This document shows, piece by piece, positions 47,319-58,989 of a DNA stretch of 64,000 nucleotides. How positions within the stretch are numbered: position 1 is the first letter of the stretch; the number at the start of each line of letters is the position of its first letter. The notes under the pieces were generated by a model that had not been told where the DNA came from, did no database searches, and worked only from the letters and a program-made list of their open reading frames with translations. This DNA comes from Porogramme epimiltina (lineage: Eukaryota; Basidiomycota; Agaricomycetes; Polyporales; Polyporaceae), in contig FTLJ01000154.1 in NCBI GenBank assembly GCA_900155495.1, positions 1 to 64,000 on the forward strand, read 5' to 3'. The position numbers were made by a program, and so were the translations under genes.

Positions 47319-47978
47319 CCTGCACCAGCGTCCACTTTCCGAGTGAGATGGAAGGGCCTGCTGCAGGCTGGCACGTGTGAGGATGAATGTTCGAGTTCTT
47401 TGTTTGCGATGCCTCGCAAGGTACGGCAGTCAGAGCGAAGTCGAGACCGCCGATAGCAGGCGCCAGGCTGCGGGGTGGAAATGTCGAGAGTGATGTTGGG
47501 AGTCATCCATCATGAATAGTGGCAGCGGTGTGGAACGCTGGCAGTGACTCTTGAGCACAATGACGTGGGAGTGCCTGAGTAGAATCCAGTCAGAAAGGGG
47601 CCATAGGATCAAAACATGGACACTAGTACCAGCATACGGGTATTAGAGTGTCGCGGATAGCATCATTTTAAACCTTTCTTGGTTGCGCATGCCACCAAGA
47701 GGTGGAGTACAAAGTCGGTGAGCCGTACCCGCTTGCACATCATGCACTGTACAGTATGTAGCTTGGCAGTTGCAACGATTGGGGGCTGATGCAGCTCGCA
47801 CACAATGGCTCTCCCTAGTTAAATTTTTTAACTTGGCAATTAGCAAGCCCCGTCGGTAGGTAGAGATATGAGAGTATGCTCACCGTAGCTTGGGATTTCA
47901 GGACGGCATGCAATCGAATATGGGAAGTATGACGCAGTCGAATTAAGACGGCTCTGACTCGGAAGAGTCGGAGCCCAA

Positions 47979-48170
47979 GCTGCGGGTAGGCTTGGGCGCT
48001 TCAGGCCCTCGCCGGAAGCCGAGCACCTGGACCACGAACATGAGTACATACCGTGACTGTTCGTACACTTCCACAACCTCCGCAACCCAACTACTCTCCC
48101 TGGTTTGGTCTCTATCCCCCGAGGAGGCTCACACATGCCACAAACCGGTATGCCCAATTGGCCTCTTCGG
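47979..48170 (+). repeat. Repeat cassette, left part (copy 1)
   Basis: Begins AAGCTGCGGGTAGGCTTGGG and includes CTTCCACAACCTCCG. It matches 55792-55925 (AAGCCGCGGGTAGGCTTGGG, CTTCCACAACCTCTG) apart from a 30-40 bp segment present only here. Its second half also resembles 49920-50020. The matching right part of the cassette follows only at about 49638, so this copy appears split by an insertion. Confidence 0.6.
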
Positions 48171-49637
48171 TTTTTTCTTCTCTGGGTGCATCGGATTTTG
48201 ATCTTTGCTTCTTTTCTTCACTAGGCGCCCTTGTCCTCGCTCCCTAATCCAGCACTCAGCTTCCGCTCTCTCTCTCTCTCCATCTGTCTATCGCCGTCTC
48301 CTTCTGGCGGGTTTCCATCCATTTTTAATCGTCTTTCCGCTCGCCTCCGTTTTCGATCTCCTTATCATCGTTATTGCTATTATATTCTGTCGTAAATACC
48401 GCAGTCTTGACACTACTTCCTCTCTGGTTCGCCCTTGTGCTTTCCGCAGCCCTCCTCCTCGCCTCTCGTGCCCCATCCGACGTCCACTCTCGCAGCAGCG
48501 TGGCGGATCCTTCAATCTTGCTGCGTTCCTGGTTGCACGGCGTGGTCGTGTTCTTGGGAGGGCGCCTTGTCATCGCGCTTATCCAACCGTTGGTTGTCAG
48601 GCTGCCCGGTAATGAGCCGGAGGGGCGGGAGCGTCACGTTGTCCAGTTCCAGCCATAGGGGGGCCGCTCTGGTCGCGCCTGGTCGTTGCACGACCTGCCA
48701 CAGCGGCGGGAGGGACGTCCTCCCGACCTGTCTCCGTTCGCCTGCCCCGTCTGGGATCGGCAGCGGGGCTTGAGGTGTTGTCCAGGTCATCGGGCGCCGC
48801 GATGCGCGGTTCAGCTCGACGTGCGGGGCGGGGTTGCGCCGCTGGGTGTGCTCCCTGCCCGCCACTGGGGGGCCCAGGGTGGGTGTCCGCTCGTCATCCC
48901 CCCGCGTCCTTCGGGCGGCCCCATCTCGGTCCCCGTAGTCGATCACCAAGTCTACGATTTTTGCGGTGTCGTCCAGCGTCAGTCTGGCTGCGCTCACGTG
49001 CCTCCGCGCCGCGCCTTCGATGTCCGGCTCTGTTATTTTGATCGTCTTTCTGGGAAGGTTCGGGACCCGGACCACCACGTGCTTGGCCGGATTTTCGCCC
49101 TTGCTGTTCGTGAGGAGGAGAGATACCGCGTCGTCCGTTACGGCTAGGACCCTCTCCAGGGCGCCTTCTATCCGTAGGTCAACAGGTGCGAAGACTCTGT
49201 CCTGTTTGGCGACTCCAGGGATTCCGCGCCGTCTTCCGACTACTGAGAGGCTGTGTAGGCGGACCACTAGCCCCAGATGAAGGGGCTGCGCTGGGGCGAT
49301 AGGTGCATCATAGTGGATCGCATCGTCCGGGGTGTGCGGTGGGTAATATGGTGGGTTTTCGACTGCTGAGAGGTTCATGTGCCGAACGCAGAGTCTCATC
49401 GGTGAGGTGGGTTGTAGGTGGTTCATGGGTGTCAAGCTTCATGATCGTCGTTCGTCTCGTCCTTAAAGTCCTTAAAACATTTCCACAGGTGAGCCTAGGG
49501 CAACTCGCCTAACAAGCGTTTATTCTGACATGTTACGTTAATTACGTTATTCTAGGGCATAGTGCCTATTCCATCCTTCAGTTATGATCGCAACGGTTGG
49601 GAGCCAGGTAGCGGTCAGTCGGAGGAGGAGGGCAGAT
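48171..49637. mobile_element. About 1.47-kb GC-rich insertion splitting a repeat cassette, unclassified
   Basis: Sequence on the left resembles the left half of the cassette and sequence on the right its right half, but these 1.47 kb are absent from the copies at 49920-50300 and 55790-56135. It contains a 308-codon minus-strand frame at 48512-49435 (for example RVFAPVDLRIEGALERVLAV and NPAKHVVVRVPNLPRKTIKI) with overlapping plus-strand frames. No reverse transcriptase, integrase or transposase motif was recognised, and no convincing terminal repeat or target-site duplication. It could be a decayed element or any other insertion; calling it mobile is an inference. Confidence 0.35.
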
Positions 49638-49915
49638 TAGGGCCTAGAGCCGTCCCGCAGTTGCCGCGAAGGCAGAAGGAGTCGTAGATGTTGTGCGTAT
49701 CACCAGTGAGTTTCTCGTCGTGTCGTCCGCATCTCTCGAACCTAGTCCCGCGACACACGTCTCATTATAGCACACTATAGGCTCACTAATGCGCCCGCTC
49801 AAGTTTGGAGGCTCGCCGCCGTCGTCGAAGAGTTCTCCCTGGCTCAGGCTGCGGGATGCCGGCATCAGATTTCGACAGGCTGTCAGTGAGGGGATTGCTC
49901 ACATCATGACGTGAG
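49638..49915 (+). repeat. Repeat cassette, right part (copy 1)
   Basis: Diverged copy of 50020-50300 and 55930-56135. Shared pieces include CCGCAGTTGCCGCG against CCGCAGTCGCCGCG, CTCGTCGTGTCGTCCGC, and the end pattern CATCAGATTT..CAGGCT..CAGTGAG.GGA.TGC.CACAT. Confidence 0.55.
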
Positions 49916-49919
49916 CACT

Positions 49920-50300
49920 GCTTGCGCACTCCCACAACCTCCGTTGAACGACCCTGTCCTCTTTCATCTAGAGCTATTGAGGGTGCTCACGCATGCGATG
50001 ACCCGGCGCGCCCAACCGGTCTAGGACGGCTTCGCGGTCGCCGCGCGGGCAGAAAGCGTCCGACAGCACGAACCGTGGGTGGATGTCGTACCTATCACTG
50101 GTGCGTCACTCACCGCGTCGTCCGCCCATCCTATTTCGAACGTAGGCCCTCGGCACACATCTAATCACCGCGTCCCGTAGCACTACAAATGCATCCACCT
50201 TCGAGGGCTGGTAGTAGTCATCGGAGAGTCTTTCCCGGCTGTGTGACATCCGCGTCAGATTTGGTCAGGCTGCCAGTGAGTGGACTGCACACATGAGTGT
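49920..50300 (+). repeat. Repeat cassette (copy 2), upstream of the first duplicated F-box gene
   Basis: Contains CCCACAACCTCCGTTGAACG, GTGCTCACGCATGCGATGAC and GGGCAGAAAGCGTCCGACAG. The last is nearly identical at 55970-55990. It opens the ~5-kb tandem unit 1. Its last part (50221-50300) repeats the end of 49840-49915. Confidence 0.65.
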
Positions 50301-50937
50301 TGTGGATCGAAGGGGGGGGGAATATGCGGAGGAGTGGACTATGGATGGGCGTGGGCAGGGATGGGTGAGGCGAGAGAAATCCTCCGCAGCTAGGTTGTCG
50401 CGATTCCTGGATGCGCCCGGACGGCAAATGCAGCGGCGAGTCTTGGGTAAATGCACCTTCTTCGCGTGCTACAAAGCTTTGCCTCTCCCACAGGCTATCT
50501 CTTCCTTACGGCCAAGGTGGCGATATCTGGTGAGCCCGCCTACCGGTGGCAGAATGAGCCGGGAGGGCTAACTTCTATCGCTTCTAATGCTGCTGGCAGC
50601 GTGGAAGTGTCGAAGTGTGCGGTCAATGGGTCCCGAAGCAGCCAGACCAGTGAGAAAGTACACCGGAGGGTAGGATGGCACGGTGGAGGGCCTTTTGTCA
50701 AGATGTTCAAACTTCGTTGTCTGAAGAGGCTCTTACCTTTACATTTTGTACATTTATCCTTACATCGTTCAGAATCATTGACCTTGTTAGATGAAATTGT
50801 TGTGGCCGGATGAGACAACAGTGAATCCTTTATCCTCAAGAAGGTTTACTTCGCGTGAACTCAGCTGACGACGTGACGTAGGTTCGGACCCCCTCGTGCT
50901 CATACAGGTGCTGCCTGGTGCTGCGGCATGTTGCATA

Positions 50938-50948
50938 TGTATATAAAT
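50938..50948 (+). promoter_or_regulatory. TATA box of the F-box gene at 51053
   Basis: TGTATATAAAT lies about 110 bp upstream of the ATG. At the equivalent place in unit 2 (about 56596) the sequence reads AGTGTATGTTAT, so the TATA element is not conserved in the second copy. Confidence 0.55.
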
Positions 50949-51052
50949 TAACAGATTTTAGCCTCTAGCGCATACCACGAGCCATAGCCCGTCAATATTC
51001 GTCCTCTCAGAGCTATCGTAAGTGATGTTAGATAGCTCGAATATCGACACTG

Positions 51053-52713
51053 ATGGAAAGTATCACAGATCTCCTTTCGGCCATGAACAACGGATGCGTC
51101 GCTCCGCTGGAGATCCTCTTCGCAATCATGGCGCAATCTTCGGTCCCCACCATTTCATCGCTCATGAAGACATGTCATGCGCTCTATGAAGAGGGCCCTA
51201 GACATCTCCTTCGCGACGGATGTCGGCTCAATCGGTCAGGCGTAGTGGACTCGTTCGTTTCGTTCATGTTCGCAAGAGACACCACCCGTTTCGTCTATCT
51301 CACGAAGCTCATCGTGCATGTTACCCTCTGCACCCCCCGGGCCCCCAAAAAACCGAAAGGCAACATCATTCGGTTACTATCCTCCCCAGCGCTCAATCTC
51401 GACACGCTAGAGTTGTACGACACCGATATGTTCTCGCAGCTCGACAGCCACGTGTATGCGGCCTTCTCACAACTCATAACCATCAAGCACCTTCATCTTC
51501 GCACAATGAGCATAGAATCCATTGCCACCATGCTGCAATCCATTCCATCCGCTCTCGTTTCCCTCACGGTCACTGCTCAAAACGGATCTGGGGGGCCTTA
51601 CCTTCTGCAAGACATCGCAAAACATTCGCAAACGCTGAAGGAACTCCGGTGGAATCTGCGTGGTGTTTCTCATGTTCCCGTTCTTCCAGAGGCATTCAAC
51701 CTTCCTCCCCACTCCCCGCTTCCCCACTTTCCACGGGTACGAGAATTCGTGGCGCTCTGCAACTTTTCACAGCCTCAAGCGTTGAAGACGGCAGCGCTCA
51801 CAAGGACTTTCCCGAATCTCGCTATCCTTCACCTGGTCCCACGCACAACCTTCATCGATACCTACTCCGGGGTGTATTCGCAGAACACTGCTGTCCCACA
51901 GGCGATCCGCGAACGCAACCAACGCGAGCAACTCGAACGTGATTCCAGGAGGTGGACTTCCCTGACTGAATGCTCAGGGGAGCTTGTCAACCTGTACTCC
52001 CTCGGGCTCCTTTGTCGCGTGGAGCGGCTGACGGTCTGGACTACAATGTCCTGCGACGAAGATATTTCCATGCTGCGGCAGGTGTGCCAAGATGTCCATC
52101 CGAAATACCTATACGTCCGCTCTTGCGCGCGAAATCTGAAAGCCTTGCGCTCGACAGTGGAGACAGCATGTGGAACGCTCCGCACGCTGGTCGTCGGATT
52201 CGACAACAGGGAATTTGGAAGGACTTCCCTGCGCCGGGAATATTCCCTGGTAAGCCCTTGAACAATCTATAACGTTCTCACGCACTCCCTTCTCACCGCT
52301 TTTTCCAGGAGGCTATCTCCAGCGCCCTCATCCCCCTTCCCACATACCTTCGGAAGCTTATCATCCTCCTCCCGCGCGACGACCGTTTCTCTCCTGAGTC
52401 GCTAGTAAACCTCATCTCCATTGCTACGCCCATCGTCGATGTGTCTGTCCGAGCAGAATCCCGTTCATTCTTTGCAGACGGTCAACCCCTGCCATGGCAA
52501 GACCTCGACCCCGACGTCATCGCAAGGCTGGGCACTGACGAGTCCGGCTACGATGTTGACCACTACGCCGAAGACTTAGTGAATGATTATTGGGGGTCTG
52601 GTGACACCGACGACGAGTATGACCAGTACGAAGACTGGGAGCATGATGATTGGGATGACCCGGGGTTCGACTACGAGTCTGGCCCCTACGAGGACTTCGA
52701 GCATGATTATTGA
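51053..52713 (+). CDS. F-box domain protein, family 3 copy a
   Basis: Two exons (51053-52249, 52309-52713) give 533 residues. LEILFAIMAQSSVPTISSLM and KTCHALYEEGPRHLLRDG form the F-box. The body has leucine-rich segments (LNLDTLELYDTDMF, LITIKHLHLRTMSIESIATM, FPNLAILHL). Exon 2 starts EAISSALIPLPTYLRKLII and ends in a strongly acidic tail of about 55 residues rich in Asp, Glu and Tyr (YDQYEDWEHDDWDDPGFDYE). The intron uses GTAAGC and a TTTTTCCAG acceptor. The tandem paralog at 56709 is nearly collinear but ends before the acidic tail. It is a probable SCF substrate receptor. The acidic tail could contact basic substrates or regulators; this is speculation. Confidence 0.86.
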
Positions 52714-53445
52714 GATGACCTGGGGTTCGATTAGATTTAGACAGGCGTTGTCTAGACTAGGAGAAACCCGCCCCAGCAAGCCATCGGTCCGCGGGGCTGG
52801 TGTGCGGTGGTCGTAGGAGGTGTATGTGATGTGGGCTACCGGCGATTACTTTTGTATCCACGAGAATGAGCGCGCTCGTCTAGAATAGTTTCTACTTCCA
52901 ACAATTGGCTCGTACCAAACCCCCTCCCCTTTCACGTCTCAGAATAGTCCCGACCTGCCTGCTGTATACTCGTACCAAAAGATGCCCCGTACCAAACGCG
53001 AAACCCCATCCGGCTTCCAGACACGATAGTACTACTTCCATTTGTCGACTTCTCGTCTCTCGCCCACAATAAGGTGGCACAGTATGCGCAAGTGCCCATT
53101 AAAACGTCCATGTCCAGAGCCGAGTCCGTAATATGTATTGTAAGGTGGAGCAGCCCAGCGTGAAAAGAAAGCGAACAACAAAGGCACCTAGTTAGATCGG
53201 AATGAGGAGGGTGTGAGTAAGCGGGTATGTAGTGAGTGCCCAAGCGCACAAACAGCGTCCGAGCGGTCGAAGGAGATCCAAGTAAGTAAGGAAGAAGGGA
53301 AAGACGACGGTACGAAAGACGACGGTACGAAAGACGACGGTACGAAAGACGACGGGGAGGAGGAACGGTCTGTGCGAGAGGAATAAACATACGCTCAAAC
53401 GAACGTCCACAAGAACCGCAAACAGTAAGCACATGTCCGCCGCCT
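52714..53445. other. Intergenic region between F-box gene and glucanase relic
   Basis: About 730 bp, conserved in order with 58300-58990 of unit 2. No gene; it contains the 15-bp minisatellite listed separately. Confidence 0.5.
53301..53355 (+). repeat. 15-bp minisatellite, expanded in unit 1 only
   Basis: Three and two-thirds tandem copies of AAAGACGACGGTACG. The corresponding place in unit 2 (about 58878-58896) has a single diverged copy (GAGACGACGATGCGAAG), so the expansion followed the segmental duplication. Confidence 0.85.
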
Positions 53446-54660
53446 TCATCCTCGCCGCGCCCGCGCCGCTGCGCCCGCAGTGCACCCCGAAACCGGGATC
53501 TGCACGTCCTCGACGTCCCACGCGAACGGGTACGCGCACCCTGCGATCGCCGTCACTGCCGCCACCGTGTCCTGCGCATCCGCCCACCCGCTCACTGTCG
53601 CGCTCACCGTCGCGCTCGCCGCGAGCGGCGGCAGCGTCACGAGAGTAGCCGTGCTTGTGTACGCCGAGATCGCGAGCATGCTCGCCACCGCGACGTCCGT
53701 CAGGCTCGTGGGAGGCCACGTGATGCTCGCTGTTGCCGCCTTGTGTCGGCCCCGCCCGTCGCCGCCGCAGTGTATGCCCTGTCCAATACAGGTTTGAGCC
53801 AAACGCGCACATGCACGCCGCCGCGCGCAGGTCCGCTGGCATTGAGAGACGTACTGCCAGTAAACCGGCGCGAGGAACGGCTCTGTGATGGGCTGACTCG
53901 TCGTCGCGTCGTCCCCAACGTCCCGTCACGTCTAGCACATGATCGGGAGTCGGGTACAGTTCCGGTCTGCCTCTCCCGCTGACGAGCTCTCTGGACCCTG
54001 TGTATATCGCTCCTAAGAAGCCGACACGTGCATCACTATTCCCCTGGCGTCCTACATCCCCGCAACCACGTCTATGAACGCAATCGCCGCTCGTGCCCCA
54101 ACCACTCCAGACACAAGGCGACATTTGCCCTATCAGGGTGCGTCGAGGGGGCGGAACAATAGGCGCCCGTCTCCTCAGCCCGGGCAGCCGTTTTGGGAGA
54201 GACAGTCCCGAAAAGAAACAGATGCGAGGGGAGCGAGAACTGGCAGGAAGAAATAAAAGAGCGTAGAACTCACAATAGCCCCTCAAATGTGTTCTTATAC
54301 GTGAATGTCGCGCTGTCGCCGCCAGACGTGAGCGGCTGGGTCCCGATGGGCCAGTGTTGGAGGGTTATCGGGCATCCCCGAGCGTCACTGAAGAGTTGCA
54401 GGTGCCGGATGACGAGGAGCAGGTGCTGCCTAAGGTTGAGTGGTGGTCGCGGTCAGGCTTGACGTTAAAGGAGACGAGGAGGGCAACGACGACAATAACG
54501 GTGAGACCTATAGAGGTGGCAGGCCTAGAGGGGTACTTTTAGAGGAAAGGAGGGAATGCGTTCGAGGTGGTGGAGTGGTTCGCCTTGAAGGAGGATTCTG
54601 CGAGGAGCGGAAGGAGTCGGCGGGGCTGGACGCGAGCAGACGTCGACCGACGACCGGGCT
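53446..54660 (-). pseudogene. Relic of a type II membrane exo-beta-1,3-glucanase (GH5_9, ExgD-like), unit 1
   Basis: Reading on the minus strand, 54515-54278 encodes a membrane span (GLTVIVVVALLVSFNVKP), a Ser-rich stalk (SSSSGTCNSS) and TFTYKNTFEGLL before a GTGAGT donor. This is the layout of the N-terminal exon of basidiomycete ExgD-type glucanases. 53900-53446 encodes the family's C-terminal end: FGSNLYWTGH, SITWPPTSLTDVAVASML, YTSTATLVTLPP, GWADAQDTVAAVTAIAGCAY and PFAWDVEDVQIP. In between there is only room for a small fraction of the roughly 400-residue catalytic barrel, and the catalytic glutamate blocks are absent. A stop codon interrupts the stalk (at about 54366-54368), and several frame changes are needed to join the pieces. 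I conclude a deleted, non-functional gene. The family assignment is by recollection of the conserved ends. Confidence 0.6.
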
Positions 54661-56708
54661 GTGAGTTGGGCGGGGTCCGAGGTCATTGAAGCCGCAAGGC
54701 GTGCCGAGAATAAAGCTCTGGCGTGTGCCGAAAGACTAGAGTGCTGTCAACGCGAAGTTTGGGGGATGGATTGAATGGCGACCATGAGAGCGACTGCTGG
54801 ACGATTGAAACAATCCGCAAGCCGCAAATGTTGAGCCAGGACGGTGTAGGTCGGAGCGGAACCAGTAGATGCAGATGCTACGGTCAAACAGCAATCAATA
54901 AACTTGACGGTACACGGCTGGTGAGCCACGGCGGTGCGGACGACTCACAAATGGACTCGGAGAATGTCTAAGTAGCGCGTGCCACGCGCGAATGTGCAAC
55001 GTTCCATCGTCCGAGAATCATCGCGAGACAGAGCTTGGCACTTGCGAGCTTGAACATGATGTGGCTAGACGGGTGGGAAGAGTGAATGGGAAGGCAATGG
55101 CGCAACGTAAGTGAGTGTAGGTACGGTGGGCCCTGCTCGAGCATACGCACGTCTGGACCATTCAATAGACATCCCGCCGACGTAATACCTCCAAGCCCGT
55201 CCAAACAAGCATCCGGCCGCTGGTCTTGTGGCCACACTGTGCTTGAAGGGAATGTCAAGGCTATGTCTGCGTCGTCGCATTGTCGAGTATTACGCGCAGA
55301 AACGATTCAACTTGGTTGAGGCGTGCTTTGGTCAGGTCTGAATCGGAAGATCTCCGAGGGCGAGACAGCCGCTGTACGGAGGACGTGCGACCGTCGACGC
55401 ATGCCGGACACGCTATTGTGATGGTGTGCAGTATTCCGCGAAGTATCTTCTCTTCAGCCTATCCATATTGAGAGACATTGTCTACGGCCATCCGCTAAGC
55501 TTTTCGAGCTGGCATATAAAGCGGGTAGGGTGACGGGTTGAGGTATTCGCATGGCTCCCCTTCGTGCAGAATTTGGCAGAAGCACGCTTGGCGAGTGTCT
55601 GACGAGACGGCGAGGAACACGTCCACGATAGAGCTCAGAGTGTAGCAGTGAAGAGGGCGCAGAGGAGATGAGGCGGCAAGGCTGAGCCAGGGAGAGGGTC
55701 TGGCAGGGCCTAGACCCTAACCTGGGATTATCTGACACCACCTAAAGCTGACATGATGACGGATGACGCAGTCCAGGGTTCAAACGTTCAAGCCGCGGGT
55801 AGGCTTGGGCGCTTCAGGGTACGGACATGAGTACTGCTTATATTATGCACTTCCACAACCTCTGTTGAACGACCCTCCCTTCTTTGAGCTAGAGCTATTG
55901 AGTGTGCTCACGCATATTATGACCCGACACGATCAACTGGCATAGAGCGGCCCCGCAGTCGCCGCGCGGGCAGAAAGCGTCCGACAGTACGAATCGTGCG
56001 TATCGCTCATGAGTTTCTCACCGCGTGTCGTCCGCCCCTCCTCTTTCGAATCTAGGTCCTCGGTACACATCTAATAATGGCATTCAGTAGGACCACCAAT
56101 GCATCTGCCTTTGAGGGCTGGTCGTAGTCACTGGAGAGCTATCTATTCCTTACGGCCAAGGAGGAGATATCTTGTGAGCTCGCCTGCCGCAGTGGCAGAA
56201 TGAGCTGCGAGGGCCAACTTCTATCACTTCTGCTGCTGCTGACGGCTTGGATGTGTCGAAGTGTGCGGTTAGTGGGTTCAGAAGCAGCCAGACCGGTGAG
56301 AAAGTCCACCAGAGGGTAGGACGGTATCGTGGAGGGCCTTTTGTAAAGACGTTCAAACTTCTTTGTTGCCTGAAGAGACTCTTACCTTTACGTTTTTTAT
56401 AATTTATTTGCCCTTGCATCGTTCGAAATCAATAAGTCTCCTATGACCTTGTTAGATGAAATTATCGTGGCCGAATGAGAGCTCAGAGAACAGCGAATCC
56501 CTTATCCTCAATAAGGTTTACTTCGCGTGAACTCAGCTGACGTAGGTTCGGACCCCCTCGTGCTCATACAGGATGCTGCGGTAGATTGCATAAGCAGTGT
56601 ATGTTATCAGATCCTAGTCTCTGACGCACACCGCAAGCTGTGACCCGTCGACATTCGCCCCCTCACAGCTACCGTAAGTGATGCCAAATAGCTCGAATAT
56701 CGACACTG
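54661..56708. other. Non-coding DNA: end of unit 1 and promoter side of unit 2
   Basis: 54661-55745 corresponds to 59700-60828 in unit 2. It would contain the former glucanase promoter and further non-coding DNA. 55790-56708 corresponds to the cassette and promoter of unit 1. Frames such as 55454-55741 on the minus strand have no recognisable features. Confidence 0.5.
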
Positions 56709-58186
56709 ATGGAAAGTACTACAGGACTCCTTTCGACCATGAACGACGGATGCATCATTCCGCTGGAGATCCTCTTCGCAATCATGGCGCAATCTTCGGT
56801 CCCCACCATTTCATCGCTCATGAAGACGTGCCATGCGCTCTATGAAGAGGGCCCTAGGCATCTCCTTCGCGACGGATGTCGGCTCGATCAGCCAGACATA
56901 GTGGATTCATTTGTTCCATTCATGTTCGCCAGAGACACCATCCGGTTCATCTATCTCACGAAGCTCATCGTGGATGTTAACCTCTGTGCCTCCCCGGTTG
57001 TCCCCACAAAATTGAAAGACGACCTCATTCGGTTAATATCATCCCCAGCACTCAATCTCGACACGCTAGAGTTGTACAACACCGGCATATTCTCGCAGCT
57101 CGACAACAGTGTGTATTTGGCCTTCTCACGACAAACAACCATTAAGCACCTTCATCTTCGCATGATGGGCGTAGAATCCATTATCACCATGCTACAATCC
57201 ATTCCATCCGCTCTCGTTTCCCTCACGGTCACTGTTCGAAAACAATATGTAGACAGCACTATCTTTCTACACGATATCGCAAAACATGCGCCAACGGTAG
57301 AAGAACTCCGGTGGAATCTCCGTGGCATCGCTGGTTATCCCGTCCTTCCAGAGGTGTTCAACCTTCCTTCCCATTCCCAGCTTCTCCAATTTCCACGGGT
57401 GCGACAATTTGTGGCGCTCTGCAACTATTCACAGCCTGAAGCGTTGGGGACGGCGGCGCTCACAGCGACCTTCCCGAATCTCGCTATCCTTCATCTGGCC
57501 CCACCCACAAACTTCTCCGTTGCCTACCCCGAGCCGTACTCGCAGAATATTGCTGTCTCACTATCCATCCGCGAACGCAACCAACGCGAGCAACTCGAAC
57601 GTGATTCCACGAGGTGGACTTCCCTAACTGAATGCTCAGGGGAGCTTGTCAACCTGTACTCCCTCGGGCTCCTTTGTCACGTGGAGCGACTGACGGTCTG
57701 GACTACAATATCCCGCGACGAAGATATTCCCATGTTGCGGCAGGTATGCCAAGATGTCCATCCGAAATACCTATACGTCCGCTCTTGCGTGCGACATCTG
57801 AAAGCCTTACACTCGGTAACGGAAGATGAGACAGCATGCGGAACGCTCCGCACGCTGGTCGTCGGATTCGACAACAGGGAAGTTGGAAGGACTCCCCAGG
57901 GCTGGGAATACTCCCCGGTAAGCCCTTGAACAATTTATGACGTTCTCACGCACTCCTTTCTTACCGCTTTTCTTAGGAGGCTATGTCCAACGCCCTCATC
58001 CCCCTTCCCACATACCTTCGGAAGCTTATCATCCTCTTCCCGTGCGACGACGTCCGTTTCTCTCCTGAGTCGCTAGTCAACCTCATCTCCATTGCTACGC
58101 CCCTCATCGAGGTGTCTGTTCGAGCAGAATCCCGTTCATTCCTTGCATACGGTCAACCCCTACCATGGCCAAACCTCGACATATAG
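56709..58186 (+). CDS. F-box domain protein, family 3 copy b, tail truncated
   Basis: Two exons (56709-57917, 57977-58186) give 472 residues. Sequence is close to copy a throughout: F-box LEILFAIMAQSSVPTISSLM identical, KTCHALYEEGPRHLLRDGCR identical, RERNQREQLERDS and TSLTECSGELVNLYSLGLLC identical. Differences cluster around residues 95-115 and 185-215. Exon 2 ends LPWPNLDI followed by TAG, whereas copy a reads LPWQDLDPDVIARLG and continues into the acidic tail. A 1-base deletion explains this: in the next frame 58187-58294 still encodes IARIGLNYDPDIDYYGDDAD and further acidic residues up to a TAG. The F-box and recognition body are intact, so the product may still function without its tail. 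The promoter lacks the TATA element of copy a. Confidence 0.82.
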
Positions 58187-58989
58187 ACATCGCAAGGATC
58201 GGCCTCAACTACGACCCGGATATCGACTACTACGGTGACGATGCAGACTCGGACCCTGGCCGTCCTGATCATTATTACGATAGGTTCGACTAGATTTATG
58301 AGGGGCGGTGTCTGGACTAGGGGAAAGCCGCTCCAACAAGCCCTTAGTCCGCGGGGCTGGTGCGTCATAGGGTCCTCCTCAAGCTTTTAGGAGAGGCTTA
58401 TGCGATGTGGGCTAGCGGTGATTACTTTCGTATCCACGAGAATGAGCGCGCTCGTGTAGAACAGCTTCTAATTCCAACAATTGGCTCGTACTAAACCCCT
58501 TCCCCTTTCACATCTTAGAATAGTCCCGACCTACTTGTTGTATACTCGTACCAAAAGATGTCTTGTGCCAAACGCGAAACCCCATCCGGCTTTCAGACAC
58601 GATAGTACTACTTCCATTTGTCGACTTCTCGTCACTCGCCCACAATAAAGTGGCACAGTATGCGCAAGTGTCCATTAAAACGCCCATGTCCAGAACCGGA
58701 GTCCGTGAGGTGTGTATCGTAAGGTGGAGCAGCCCAGCGTGAAAATAAAGCGAACAACAAAGGCACCTAACGACGTCAAAGTGAGGAGGAGTGAGTGGGT
58801 GGGTACGTAGTGAGTGCTCAAGCACACAAACAGCGTCCGAGCGGTCGAAGGAGATCCAAGTAGGTAAAGGAAAGAGGGCGAGACGACGATGCGAAGGTAG
58901 AGAGGCAGGAGCACCGGTCTGTGCGAGAGGGAATAAACATATGCTCAAACGAACGTCCACAAGAGCCGGCGGCGACGCCATCCGAATCC

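Larger units (their letters stand above)
47203..51052. other. Long non-coding region with repeat cassettes
   Basis: Nearly 4 kb between the monooxygenase promoter and the next F-box gene. It is made largely of the repeat cassettes and the insertion listed separately. 50490-50820 is shared with 56140-56470 in the second unit and carries no gene. The small frames at 47643-47846 and 47840-48157 have no recognisable features. Confidence 0.5.
49920..55745 (+). repeat. Tandem segmental duplication, unit 1
   Basis: About 5.8 kb containing a repeat cassette, F-box gene 51053-52713 and an exo-glucanase relic on the minus strand. It is collinear with unit 2 (55790-60828) throughout, including non-coding DNA, for example ATTTGTCGACTTCTCGTC at 53039 and 58616, and the closing GGGATTATC at 55726 and 60806. 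Unit 1 has about 265 bp near 50226-50490 and several hundred bases around 53530-53970 that unit 2 lacks. Confidence 0.85.

Noticed and set aside
53192..54286. 364-codon minus-strand frame
   Set aside because: It runs across the glucanase relic in a frame that matches the family only in short pieces and continues through the minisatellite; treated as a pseudogene region, not a gene.
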